Origin: JAABUE01 sp037440925
GTDB taxonomy: Bacteria; Chloroflexota; Anaerolineae; Anaerolineales; Villigracilaceae
Assembly: GCA_037440925.1 (NCBI GenBank)
Contig: JBBITF010000003.1
Location: forward strand, 1 to 64,000
Direction of reading: 5' to 3'
DNA: 64,000 bases
Shown piece after piece: positions 39,491-48,062 of the stretch (its first letter is position 1; every line of letters starts with the position of its first letter). The position numbers and the translations under genes were made by a program. The notes under the pieces were generated by a model. That model saw only the letters and a program-made list of their open reading frames with translations. It did not search any database and had not been told where the DNA came from.

Positions 39491-39524
39491 GAATGATGAA
39501 TGGTGAATGGTGAATGGTGAATGC
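39491..39524. repeat. Heptamer array (GAATGGT) x 4.5
   Basis: GAATGAT then three GAATGGT units and a partial one, in the lysY-lysZ gap. A second short run (cattcat, cattcta, aattctg) lies at 39571-39591 against the lysY stop. Confidence 0.88.
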
Positions 39525-39591
39525 AAAGCGCAGAATCAAAACAAAAACTGCCTTGGAGTTTTATTTTGCATTCATCATTCTAAATTCTGCA

Positions 39592-40626
39592 TTAGATGGG
39601 ATGCAGCCCGGCAAACTCCAGACCCAGCGTCTCCTCCCAGCCCATCATCAGGTTGAGACACTGCACCGCCGTGCCAGAAGCGCCCTTCATCAGATTGTCA
39701 ATCGCGCAAATCGAGACAACGTGACCGGTGGCTTCATCCAACTCAAAGCCGATATCGGCATAATTCGTCCCGGCCACGATTTTCGGCTCCGGCACGCGGT
39801 AAATACCGCGCTGTTCCTTCACCACGCGTATAAACGGATTCTCGTTGGCGGCAGCGCGATAGGCTTTCCACAGGTCTTTATTCGCTACGCCCGGCCTGAC
39901 CTTCGCGTGAGCCGTCGCCAGCACGCCGCGCACCAGGTCAACGGCGGTCATGGTCAGCGAGACGTTGGTCACGCCCAATTCCTGAATCACTTCAGCGGTG
40001 TGGCGATGCCCAAACGCCGAAAACGTGCGGATGACATTGGCGCGCTCGGCGTGATGCGAGCCTGCATTGCCCTCCGCGCCGCTTTCGGAGGAGCCGACCT
40101 TAATTTCGACATAAATCGGCTGGTCGAGGTCTATCAGCCCGGCCTTCACCAGCGGCAGCAGCGCCAGGTTGCTGGCGGTGGCGTTACAGCCCACGCCGCT
40201 GATATAGTTGGCCGCCGCCATTTCAGAACGGTGCAGTTCGGGCAGACCATAGACGAATTTACCCAGCCATTTGGGGGCGGCGTGCGGTTCGCCATACCAT
40301 TTTTGGTAATCGGCAGCGTCCTTCAGACGAAAATCTGCCGAAAGGTCAATAATTTTGCCCGCCAGCGCGGCATAGTGTTCAATATTGTGCTGCGCCTGTC
40401 CGTGCGGCAATGCCAGGAACAGGACATCCACCGGCTCCAGCTGGGCCGGGTCCACAAATTTAAGCTGCGTCTGCTTGCGCAGATTGGGGTGAACCTGATA
40501 GACATACTCGCCCAAATGCGAGCGCGAGGTCACTTGCTTCACTTCAACGTTCGGATGTCCGAGCAGCAGCCGCAGCAACTCCCCGCCGCCGTAGCCCGAA
40601 CCGCCGATGATGGATACTGAAATCAT
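39592..40626 (-). CDS. lysY: [LysW]-glutamyl/aminoadipyl phosphate reductase LysY
   Basis: A 344-residue ArgC-type dehydrogenase. NADPH loop SIIGGSGYGGGELLRLLLGHP; catalytic Cys in ISGVGCNATASNLALLPL; catalytic His in SGAEGNAGSHHAERANVIR (partly). It reduces the LysW-bound acyl phosphate to the semialdehyde. The surrounding LysW, ArgX and LysZ genes support LysY over a free N-acetyl ArgC. Confidence 0.93.
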   Translation of the reverse strand: MISVSIIGGSGYGGGELLRLLLGHPNVEVKQVTSRSHLGEYVYQVHPNLRKQTQLKFVDPAQLEPVDVLFLALPHGQAQHNIEHYAALAGKIIDLSADFRLKDAADYQKWYGEPHAAPKWLGKFVYGLPELHRSEMAAANYISGVGCNATASNLALLPLVKAGLIDLDQPIYVEIKVGSSESGAEGNAGSHHAERANVIRTFSAFGHRHTAEVIQELGVTNVSLTMTAVDLVRGVLATAHAKVRPGVANKDLWKAYRAAANENPFIRVVKEQRGIYRVPEPKIVAGTNYADIGFELDEATGHVVSICAIDNLMKGASGTAVQCLNLMMGWEETLGLEFAGLHPI

Positions 40627-40644
40627 AAATAATTGCTCCTTTTC

Positions 40645-40738
40645 CAGTTATCAGTATTCAGTGGTCAGTAATCAGTATCTAACCAGCAAAATTGCCACTG
40701 ATAACTGCACACGGATAACTGATCACTGATTACTGGCC
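40645..40738. repeat. Inverted pair of heptamer arrays (CAGTNNN / ACTGNNN) at the argX 3' end
   Basis: Five CAGT-headed heptamers (40645-40679) face six ACTG/ACGG-headed heptamers (40697-40738). Together they can form a long hairpin between argX and lysY. The argX stop and its last codons (ASNQ) lie within the second array. Confidence 0.85.
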
Positions 40739-41586
40739 ACCTGCATCACATACGCCACAATCTCATCCGCAATATCAATGCCGCTCACCGGCTGCATGGT
40801 GTGGAACTCCATGGTGTGATTGATTTCATTGACGAGATAACCGCGTTCCGGGTGTTCTATTAAATCCACCGCCAGCACGCCGCCGCCCACTGCTTGCGCA
40901 GCGCGGAGACACAGCGACTCAATCTCCGGCGTAATGGGGCAAAGTTCGCCCTCGCCGCCGCGCGCCGTGTTGGTAATCCAATGCTCCGACTTGCGGTACA
41001 TCGCCGTCAGCACCCGGTCGCCAATCACAATCGCGCGGATGTCGCGCCCCGGCTTCTCGATATATTCCTGGATGTAGAAAACACTGTGCTGCACCGAGCC
41101 GAGCGTAGCCTTATGCTCCAGCACCGCTTCCGCCGCGTCGCGGTCGTTGATTTTCGCCAGCAGCCGGCCCCATGAGCCGACCACCGGCTTTAGCACCACC
41201 GGGTAACCAAAGGTTTCAATCGCATCCAAGGCTGCTTCGGGCGTAAACGCCGTCGCGTTGTGCGGCTGCGGCAGCCCGGCCTTTGCGAGCATGGCCGAGG
41301 TGGTCAGTTTGTCACCGCAAATCTCCGCCACCGCTGCCGTATTGACCGTCGGCACGCCAAACGCATTCAGCATCCGCAGGGCATACAAGCCGCTGGTATA
41401 ACTGATGCTGCGCTCCAGCACGGCATCGAACGCGCGCCAGGGAGCGGGGTTATCCAGGTCAAATGAAATCGTCCGGTCGTCCAGACGCTCATAATCAATG
41501 CCGCGCTTCTCCATCGCGCCAAAAATCCACTTCTCCTCCACCCGCACGCGAGAGTAGAGGACGCCGATTCGTAGCCGTTTTTGCAT
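40723..41586 (-). CDS. argX: Glutamate-LysW ligase ArgX (LysX/RimK family)
   Basis: A 287-residue ATP-grasp ligase that joins the C-terminal Glu of LysW to the alpha-amino group of an amino acid. ICGDKLTTSAMLAKAGLPQP, VVLKPVVGSWGRLLAK, EYIEKPGRDIRA, WITNTARGGEGELCPI and EINHTMEFHTM match the family. Substrate is assigned by context: it sits directly behind lysW inside the arginine series, and its C-terminal NHTMEFHTMQPVSGIDI differs from the LysX-type NHTMEFRNSIATTGVNI at 45665. The ATG at 41586 has GGAG 6 nt upstream. Confidence 0.88.
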   Translation of the reverse strand: MQKRLRIGVLYSRVRVEEKWIFGAMEKRGIDYERLDDRTISFDLDNPAPWRAFDAVLERSISYTSGLYALRMLNAFGVPTVNTAAVAEICGDKLTTSAMLAKAGLPQPHNATAFTPEAALDAIETFGYPVVLKPVVGSWGRLLAKINDRDAAEAVLEHKATLGSVQHSVFYIQEYIEKPGRDIRAIVIGDRVLTAMYRKSEHWITNTARGGEGELCPITPEIESLCLRAAQAVGGGVLAVDLIEHPERGYLVNEINHTMEFHTMQPVSGIDIADEIVAYVMQVASNQ

Positions 41587-41661
41587 AGGTAACTCCAAAC
41601 CTAACCCCCGCCCCTGCGGGGCACCCCCTTCCCTGCTAGGGAAGGGGGCCGGGGGGATAGG
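41587..41661. repeat. G/C hairpin repeat between lysW and argX
   Basis: Contains CCCCGC-CCCTGC-GGGG and CCCCCTTCCCTGCTAGGGAAGGGGG, related to the G/C interior of the GTAACTGCC-bounded elements but without their ends. Confidence 0.6.
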
Positions 41662-41828
41662 TTATTCCCCCCAATCCTCCTGCTCCATAGGGGCCAGTTC
41701 CACCGCCGCGGGGTTGAGCGCGGTCACTTCCAAATCCACGCCGCAATCGGGGCAGACGATGATTTCACCCACTTCCACATTTGCTTCCAGGGTGATTTCG
41801 GCTTCACATTCGGGACAAACAACGGTAT

Positions 41829-41832
<4 letters not shown>
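41662..41832 (-). CDS. lysW: Amino-group carrier protein LysW
   Basis: A 56-residue acidic carrier. It has a zinc ribbon with C6-x2-C9 and C27-x2-C30 (VCPECEAE, VCPDCGVD) and ends in the hallmark EDWGE, whose final Glu gamma-carboxyl is joined to glutamate or aminoadipate. Its acidic surface is handed from enzyme to enzyme. ATG overlaps the argH stop by 4 bp (ATGA). It is the only LysW seen, so it probably serves both ArgX and LysX. Confidence 0.96.
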
Positions 41833-43205
<1,373 letters not shown>

Positions 43206-43233
43206 TGTCGCTCCTTATTTCGCGATTTCTCGC

Positions 43234-43291
43234 TTTGGTGATTTGGTGATTGGTTTTCAATCACCAAATCACTCAATCACGAAATCACCCA
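43234..43291. repeat. Octamer tandem arrays, inverted pair, argG-argH gap
   Basis: TTTGGTGA x 2 faces CAAATCAC, TCAATCAC, GAAATCAC. The two sides are complementary and could form a hairpin between argG and argH. Confidence 0.75.
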
Positions 43292-43292
43292 A

Positions 43293-44561
43293 TTAATCGC
43301 GCTTGAACTTCGAATAATCCGGCTTGGGCAAATCCATTCCGGCCACCGGCAAGCCATTCAACGCGCGGACTTTGAGCGGCAGGCCGTAGAGCCGAATGAA
43401 GCCCTCGGCCAGGCTCTGGTCATAGACATCTTCCTGTCCAAAAGTGGCAAAATCTTCGCGGTACAGGCTAAACTTGCTCTTGCGCCCGGCGCTGATGATG
43501 TTGCCCTTGTAGAGTTTGAGCCGCACCGTGCCGGTCACCGGGCCTTGCGTGGCATTCACAAAAGCGTGCAAGGCTTCGCGCAGCGGGGTAAACCACAAGC
43601 CGTTGTAAATCAAATCGGCATATTTCACGGCCACCATTTGCTTAAAGGCCAGCGTATCGTGGTCCAACACCAGCGATTCCAGCTCGCGGTGAGCATAGAG
43701 CAGGATGGTGCCGCCGGGAGTCTCGTATACGCCGTGCGACTTCATGCCGACCAGGCGGTTTTCGACCAAATCAACGCGCCCAATGCCGTGCGCCCCGCCA
43801 ATGGCATTCAGCAACTCGACGATTTTGGCAGGCGAGAGGGTTTCGCCGTTGACTGCCACCGGTTCACCGCTGACAAATTCGATTTCGACATAAGCGGGTT
43901 CATCCGGGGCGTTTTCGGGCGAGGTGGAAATCTGGTACATGCTCTCTTCTGGCTCGTTCCAGGGGTCTTCGAGCAGGCCGCCCTCGTGCGAAAGGTGCCA
44001 CAGGTTCGAGTCGCGGCTGTAAATGGATTTAACGGTGGCCGTGACCGGAACATTGTGTTTGGCGGCGTAGGCAATCGCATCCTCGCGCGAACGGATATCC
44101 CACTCGCGCCAGGGGGCGATAATCTTCAGGCGCGGGTCGAGCGCCATCACGGTCAGTTCAAAGCGCACCTGGTCGTTGCCTTTGCCAGTTGCGCCGTGCG
44201 CCACCGCATCCGCCCCCACTTCATGCGCCACATCCACCAGATGTTTGGCAATCAGCGGACGGGCAACCGATGTGCCGAGCAGGTACTTATGCTCGTACAC
44301 CGCCCCCGATTTGAGCATCGGGAACAAATACTCGGCAGCAAATTCCTCGCGCATATCGTGCATAATGAACTGACTGGCGCCGCTGGCGAGGGCTTTTTGC
44401 TCCAGTTTGGTCATATCTTCGTCACCCTGGCCCACGTTGGCGCAAAAGCAGATCACTTCGCAGCCGTAGTTTTCTTTGAGCCACGGGACGATCACGGACG
44501 TGTCCAGCCCACCGGAGTAGGCGAGGACGACTTTCTGGACAGACGGTTTTGGTTTGGACAT
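43293..44561 (-). CDS. argG: Argininosuccinate synthase
   Basis: A 422-residue enzyme that condenses citrulline with aspartate using ATP. The N-terminal P-loop is KVVLAYSGGLDTSVIVPWL; AHGATGKGNDQVRFE and EDPWNEPEESMYQ are typical of the family. AGGAG lies 5 nt before the ATG. It is the first structural gene behind the arginine-type attenuator and heads the series argG-argH-lysW-argX-lysY-lysZ. Confidence 0.97.
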   Translation of the reverse strand: MSKPKPSVQKVVLAYSGGLDTSVIVPWLKENYGCEVICFCANVGQGDEDMTKLEQKALASGASQFIMHDMREEFAAEYLFPMLKSGAVYEHKYLLGTSVARPLIAKHLVDVAHEVGADAVAHGATGKGNDQVRFELTVMALDPRLKIIAPWREWDIRSREDAIAYAAKHNVPVTATVKSIYSRDSNLWHLSHEGGLLEDPWNEPEESMYQISTSPENAPDEPAYVEIEFVSGEPVAVNGETLSPAKIVELLNAIGGAHGIGRVDLVENRLVGMKSHGVYETPGGTILLYAHRELESLVLDHDTLAFKQMVAVKYADLIYNGLWFTPLREALHAFVNATQGPVTGTVRLKLYKGNIISAGRKSKFSLYREDFATFGQEDVYDQSLAEGFIRLYGLPLKVRALNGLPVAGMDLPKPDYSKFKRD

Positions 44562-44580
44562 GGGTTCTCCTGTTGACTCT

Positions 44581-44654
44581 CCCTCACCCTAACCCTTTCC
44601 CAAAGGGAGAGGGTACTCCCTTCCCCCTGTGGGGGAAGGGTTGGGGATGAGGGG
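44581..44654. repeat. G/C hairpin repeats between attenuator and argG
   Basis: CCCTAACCCTTTCCC/AAAGGGAGAGGG-like and CCTTCCCCCTGTGGGGGAAGG hairpins lie in the argG 5' leader after the terminator. They belong to the G/C repeat class seen at 11341, 39341 and 41600. The 308-bp interval between argG and the next gene is otherwise fully used by the attenuator. Confidence 0.65.
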
Positions 44655-44696
44655 CAAAATAAAATAAAAACAGCCCTCCGAGAAGGAGGGCTGTTT
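44655..44696 (-). terminator. Attenuator terminator of the argG operon
   Basis: On the minus strand AAACAGCCCTCC-TTCTC-GGAGGGCTGTTT is followed by a T-rich run (TTATTTTATTTT). The left arm and loop can instead pair upstream: CCTTCTC (44680-44686) with GAGAAGG (44756-44762), and ACCCAA (44695-44700) with TTGGGT (44750-44755). That antiterminator helix would prevent the terminator. Confidence 0.88.
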
Positions 44697-44726
44697 GGGT
44701 AGACTTGCGCGTCACCTGCGCGTTGA

Positions 44727-44813
44727 TTACGTCATCCAAAACCAACCAAACCCAACCTTCTCGCTGAGAAGTGGGTACGGACGACGGGAACGCGGGGACA
44801 GTTTCATGAACAT
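44727..44813 (-). CDS. Arginine-type leader peptide (28 codons)
   Basis: Starts ATG at 44813, 10 nt after the -10 box, and stops with TAA. It begins MFMKLSPRSRRPYPLLSEK (19 of 28 residues), with Arg at 8, 10 and 11. The codons for Leu15-Leu16 (CTTCTC, 44766-44771) are the left arm of a hairpin with GAGAAG. A ribosome stalled on the Arg codons would cover that arm and free GAGAAGGTTGGGT to form the antiterminator. Role: sensing charged tRNA-Arg in cis; the peptide itself probably has no function. Prediction only. Confidence 0.85.
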   Translation of the reverse strand: MFMKLSPRSRRPYPLLSEKVGFGWFWMT

Positions 44814-44823
44814 ATTGGGCGGT

Positions 44824-44851
44824 ATTTTACCAGCCAATTGAAATATGTCAA
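44824..44851 (-). promoter_or_regulatory. Promoter of the arginine leader and argG operon
   Basis: Minus strand TTGACA (44846-44851), 16 bp, TAAAAT (44824-44829). A start about 7 nt downstream would leave only 2-4 nt before the leader ATG, so the leader is probably translated without a Shine-Dalgarno site. The stretch 44807-44832 is identical to 48046-48071. Confidence 0.9.
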
Positions 44852-44869
44852 TAGTCAAAAAGAATCCCG

Positions 44870-45550
44870 TTACCGGCGATACCCTTCCGCCACAATTTGC
44901 TGTGACGTAATCGTCACGCTTTCAATGCAGACTGTTGAGGGCCACTCTTTTTCCAGGGCCTCGTTCAGCTTCTGGTCGAGCAATGAAATCGCCGGAAGCG
45001 GAATCCCGTTCACCTGCGCGGTTTTCAGGCTGACGACCAGGCGGCAATCGACCGCCGTCAGGCTGCCCTCGCCCATCACCTGAATCCGGTCACCGACCAG
45101 GAATAACGGAATGCCCTGTTCCTCCATGAGCGAGCGCGCAACCATCCCTTCGACCTTCAATGCGCCCTCCAAGAGGGTCACTTTGCCCTCCAACAGCCCA
45201 TTTGCCTGCGATTCGGGACCGCCCAGGTAGGCAGCCGTCATCGCGTCGACGTCAGCGGAGGTGGCATAAACCCGCACCCGGTTTCCGGGCTGAAGCAGGG
45301 CTGGCAGAGCCTCCAATTCTTCCAACGACCCAATCCGATACCCGGTCACAGCGGGAGTCGGTGTAAAGGCCGGAGTTGGCTCAGGAGTGGGGGTAGGGGT
45401 TGTCAGCCCCACCCATTGCAGCAGCCATTGCAGCCAACCGGGCAGCGGCGGGGGAGAATCGTCTGCATCCAAAGCGTGTGCCGGTACGGGGAGACTCAGA
45501 GCCAGCGCAAACACCAGCCCAACCAGTAAAATTCTTTGCCAGAGTTTCAT
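44870..45550 (-). CDS. Exported protein, possibly LmeA/DUF2993-like
   Basis: A 226-residue protein with a signal peptide (ILLVGLVFALALSLPVPAHA), an amphipathic Trp-rich stretch, a Thr/Pro linker and a folded C-terminal domain. The end (VNGIPLPAISLLDQKLNEAL ... VTITSQQIVAEGY) resembles lipid-binding LmeA/DUF2993 proteins, but I am not certain. The ATG at 45550 has AGGAG 6 nt upstream; an upstream in-frame start adds unlike residues. It follows lysX by 114 nt and may be read from the lysine promoter. Confidence 0.7.
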   Translation of the reverse strand: MKLWQRILLVGLVFALALSLPVPAHALDADDSPPPLPGWLQWLLQWVGLTTPTPTPEPTPAFTPTPAVTGYRIGSLEELEALPALLQPGNRVRVYATSADVDAMTAAYLGGPESQANGLLEGKVTLLEGALKVEGMVARSLMEEQGIPLFLVGDRIQVMGEGSLTAVDCRLVVSLKTAQVNGIPLPAISLLDQKLNEALEKEWPSTVCIESVTITSQQIVAEGYRR

Positions 45551-45646
45551 TCTTGCTCCTTTCTGGCAAAATTTTACCAGCGGAAACCCGCAAACACCCA
45601 TCCCGTACCTCAACTCTTATGCTCAATTCATAAAAGGGCCTCCTTG

Positions 45647-45667
45647 CGAATTACGAATTGCAAATTA
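45647..45667. repeat. Heptamer array (CGAATTA-like) x 3 supplying the lysX stop
   Basis: Units CGAATTA, CGAATTG, CAAATTA. The lysX TAA (45665-45667) is the last three bases of the array. Confidence 0.7.
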
Positions 45668-46346
45668 CGCGCTGGCAATGACATAATCCACCATCAGCGC
45701 CGGGATGTTGACCCCGGTGGTGGCGATGCTGTTGCGAAACTCCATTGTATGGTTGACCTCGTTCACCGTCAGGCCGCTTTCAGTCTCAAAGACATCAATC
45801 GCCAGCAGGCCGCCGCCCATTGCCTGCGCAGTTCTCCGGCAGATGTCGCTCAATTCGGGGGTGAGCGGGCAATTGCTGGCCTGTCCGCCGCGCGCGGTGT
45901 TGGTAATCCAATTTTCTGAAGTGCGATAAATCGCTGCAATTGGCTCTTCGCCAATCACAAANNNNNNNNNNNNNNNNNNNNNNNNNNNNNNNNNNNNNNN
46001 NNNNNNNNNNNNNNNNNNNNNNNNNNNNNNNNNNNNNNNNNNNNNNNNNNNNNNNNNNNNNAATCTGGCTGGTGACGTATTTATCGCCGCAGCGTTCGGC
46101 CACTGCCGGGGTGTTGACCACCGGCACGCCGTTGGCATGGAAAATCTTTGAGATGTACAGGCCGCGCGAGTAGGAGATGGAACGCTCAAACAAGACATCT
46201 ACCTTTTCGGGTGGCTGAGCAATGTCGAAAAATCGCTCGCCATCGTTGACGCGCACAACCTCAACGTTAGGGCGTTTTTCCAACTCTTCGATGAGGTATT
46301 TTTCTTCCACGCGCAGGCGGGTGTAGAGAAAGCCGATTTTAATCAT
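45665..46346 (-). CDS. lysX: Alpha-aminoadipate-LysW ligase LysX, interrupted by an assembly gap
   Basis: ATP-grasp ligase joining alpha-aminoadipate to the C-terminus of LysW, first LysW-dependent step of lysine synthesis. N-terminal piece MIKIGFLYTRLRVEEKYL ... ERCGDKYVTSQI; C-terminal piece FVIGEEPIAAIYR ... ITNTARGGQ ... NEVNHTMEFRNSIATTG. NHTMEFRNS-TTGV is very close to Thermus LysX as I recall it. The two pieces are in different frames, so the 100-N run is a placeholder; alignment with ArgX at 40723 predicts about 85 missing residues. GGAG is 5 nt before the ATG. Confidence 0.9.
45962..46061. other. Assembly gap (100 N)
   Basis: Exactly 100 N inside lysX. The reading frames on both sides do not match across 100 nt, so the true length is different, about 255 nt by comparison with argX. 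Confidence 0.95.
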
Positions 46347-46414
46347 AAGTTCTCCAAATAGTGAATGGTGAATTTTGAAGATGCAAATGCAGGTTATTCC
46401 GCATTCTGCATTCA
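46347..46414. repeat. Degenerate heptamer words in the hcs-lysX gap
   Basis: agtgaatggtgaatttt and gcattct, gcattca, tcatttt words. Besides these, only the lysX ribosome site GGAG is present. Confidence 0.6.
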
Positions 46415-47791
46415 TCATTTTCCGTTGTATTTCTTCAACACCATGCGCGTCTCAGTTCGTTTTACGCCCGGCACGGTGCGGATTTCCTCAATGAGATTGT
46501 TCAGCGCCATCATATCCTCGGCATCCACAAACGCGCTCACATCAAAATCGCCGGTGATTTCGTACACGTTTCGCACGCTGGTAAAGCCGCGCAGCCGCCG
46601 CACGACAGACGAGGTGTAAACATGCGACTCGACCTCCAGCATGACCATCGCCTGGATGCTGTGCGGGATAATGTCGAGCTCGCGCCCCGTTACCTGCTCG
46701 GCAATTTGCAGGATGTCGCTATCGAAGAGCTGCTTGCGCTCATCGCCGATGCTTTTGATGCGGTTGACAATGACCTCCAACTCTGCCGCGCTGACCTCGA
46801 TGCCGTACTCGTCCAAACGGGCCGCTACGGCGCTCTTGCCGGTGTACTTGTCAATGACGATTTTGCGCTCGCGCCCCAGCAGGGCCGGGTCGAAAGGTTC
46901 GTAGGTGCGCGGGTCTTTGAGAATGCCGTTGGTATGCACCCCGCTTTTGTGGGTAAAAGCATTCAGCCCGGTGATGGGTTTATTCGGGGCCAGAAAAAAG
47001 CCCGAAACCCGCTCCAGGTAGGCCGAAAGTTCCATCAGCGGGGCAAGGTTGTATTTCTGCACCCCTTCCAGGTTGTGAAAAGCGAGGATCGTCTCGGCCA
47101 GGTCGGGGATGCCCGTCCGCTCGCCCATACCGTTGACTGTTGTGTGAATACAATCGGCCCCGGCGCGGATACCCGCCATGGCGTTGGCCAGCGCTAAACC
47201 GTAGTCGTCGTGACAGTGCAGGTCAATTTTGCAGGGCAACAGCCGCGCCCGCAGCGCGGAGACGCGCTCGGCCATGGTGTGCGGCTGCATAATTCCCAGC
47301 GTATCGGCAAAACTGATGCGGTCGGCCCCGGCTTCGATGGCCGCGTTGCACACCTGCGCCAGGAACTCGAACTCGGTGCGGGTGGCGTCTTCGGGCGTGT
47401 AACGCACCTTCAGCCCCAAGCTGCGGGCATAGGCAATGTGTTCGCGGATGATGTCGAGGGCCTGCTCCTGCGTCTTGTGCAGTTTGGCGTCCAGGTGAAT
47501 TTTGGAGGTGGCGTAGAAAATTGCCACCCGGTCCGCGCCACAGGCTTTGGCCTTGTCTATGCCGGAGCGCGAGGCGATGGAGTGGGCCACAATTTCGGCC
47601 TTCAGCCCCAGCCCGGCAATTTTCTGCAAGGCTTTGGCGACATTCGGCGAAACCGAGGGGTCACCGGCCTCAACCATCTCCACGCCTACCTGGTCGAGCA
47701 GGCGGGCAATTTCAACTTTTTCCTCCAGGGTAAAGTTGACATAGGGCGTCTGTTCGCCCTCGCGCAGAGTGGTATCGAGTATTTCGAGCAT
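46415..47791 (-). CDS. hcs: Homocitrate synthase with C-terminal RAM domain
   Basis: A 458-residue DRE-TIM metallolyase that condenses 2-oxoglutarate and acetyl-CoA, first step of aminoadipate lysine synthesis. Catalytic Arg/Asp in ILDTTLREGEQTPYVNF, metal His in IDLHCHDDYGLALANA, then NAFTHKSGVHTNGILKDP. The last 75 residues (MLEVESHVYTSSVVRRLRG ... GDFDVSAFVDAEDMM) form an Lrp/AsnC-type RAM domain, likely a lysine sensor. Isopropylmalate or citramalate synthase is less likely, given adjacent LysX. GGAG is 5 nt before ATG; an attenuator precedes it. Confidence 0.9.
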   Translation of the reverse strand: MLEILDTTLREGEQTPYVNFTLEEKVEIARLLDQVGVEMVEAGDPSVSPNVAKALQKIAGLGLKAEIVAHSIASRSGIDKAKACGADRVAIFYATSKIHLDAKLHKTQEQALDIIREHIAYARSLGLKVRYTPEDATRTEFEFLAQVCNAAIEAGADRISFADTLGIMQPHTMAERVSALRARLLPCKIDLHCHDDYGLALANAMAGIRAGADCIHTTVNGMGERTGIPDLAETILAFHNLEGVQKYNLAPLMELSAYLERVSGFFLAPNKPITGLNAFTHKSGVHTNGILKDPRTYEPFDPALLGRERKIVIDKYTGKSAVAARLDEYGIEVSAAELEVIVNRIKSIGDERKQLFDSDILQIAEQVTGRELDIIPHSIQAMVMLEVESHVYTSSVVRRLRGFTSVRNVYEITGDFDVSAFVDAEDMMALNNLIEEIRTVPGVKRTETRMVLKKYNGK

Positions 47792-47862
47792 AAGTTCTCC
47801 TCTTGAATGGCGGGAGATTGCTCCCGCGCCCGAAGCACGCTTCAGGACTCCAGATCGAATTG

Positions 47863-47895
47863 AAAAAAAACGCCACCCGTTGTCGGGTGGCGTTT
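47863..47895 (-). terminator. Attenuator terminator of the hcs-lysX operon
   Basis: Minus strand AAACGCCACCC-GACAAC-GGGTGGCGTTT followed by a run of T. Its left arm and loop can instead pair with the upstream segment at 47970-47984: CCAAAC (47892-47897) with GTTTGG, and CCCGACAAC (47879-47887) with GTTGCCGGG with one mismatch. Confidence 0.87.
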
Positions 47896-47935
47896 GGTAT
47901 GCAAACAGGTAGGAATAACTAAATCAGCAATTTGC

Positions 47936-48052
47936 CTATTTAATTTCCTGTTCTTCAACCGAAACAAGCCCAAACCCGGCAACCGAAGTCGCTGAGTTGG
48001 GCAGGCGCTTAGCCTTGGCCTCCATAAGGATACTTGCGCGGTCTCTGAACAT
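47936..48052 (-). CDS. Lysine-type leader peptide (38 codons)
   Basis: Starts ATG at 48052 and stops with TAG at 47936. It begins MFRDRASILMEAKAKRLPN (19 of 38 residues) and ends EQEIK. Lys13, Lys15 and Arg16 codons (48005-48016) are directly followed by CTGCCCAAC (47996-48004), the left arm of a hairpin with TTTGGGC (47968-47974). A ribosome stalled on the Lys codons would cover that arm and release the antiterminator segment. Same layout as the leader at 44727. It ends 144 nt before hcs. Prediction only. Confidence 0.82.
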   Translation of the reverse strand: MFRDRASILMEAKAKRLPNSATSVAGFGLVSVEEQEIK

Positions 48053-48062
48053 ATTGGGCGGT

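Noticed and set aside
39491..40738. Heptamer arrays as a CRISPR array
   Set aside because: Repeats are 7 bp and contiguous with no spacers, and no cas genes are present.
44697..44830. ArgR operator or T-box upstream of argG
   Set aside because: No T-box AGGGTGGNACCGCG sequence, and no pair of ARG boxes found. The leader/terminator structure explains the region better.
45962..46061. lysX as a true pseudogene
   Set aside because: The frame change coincides exactly with the N run, so an assembly gap is the simpler explanation.
47896..48052. Lysine riboswitch upstream of hcs
   Set aside because: The interval is too short for the five-helix L-box, and it is fully occupied by a leader ORF that predicts the terminator control.
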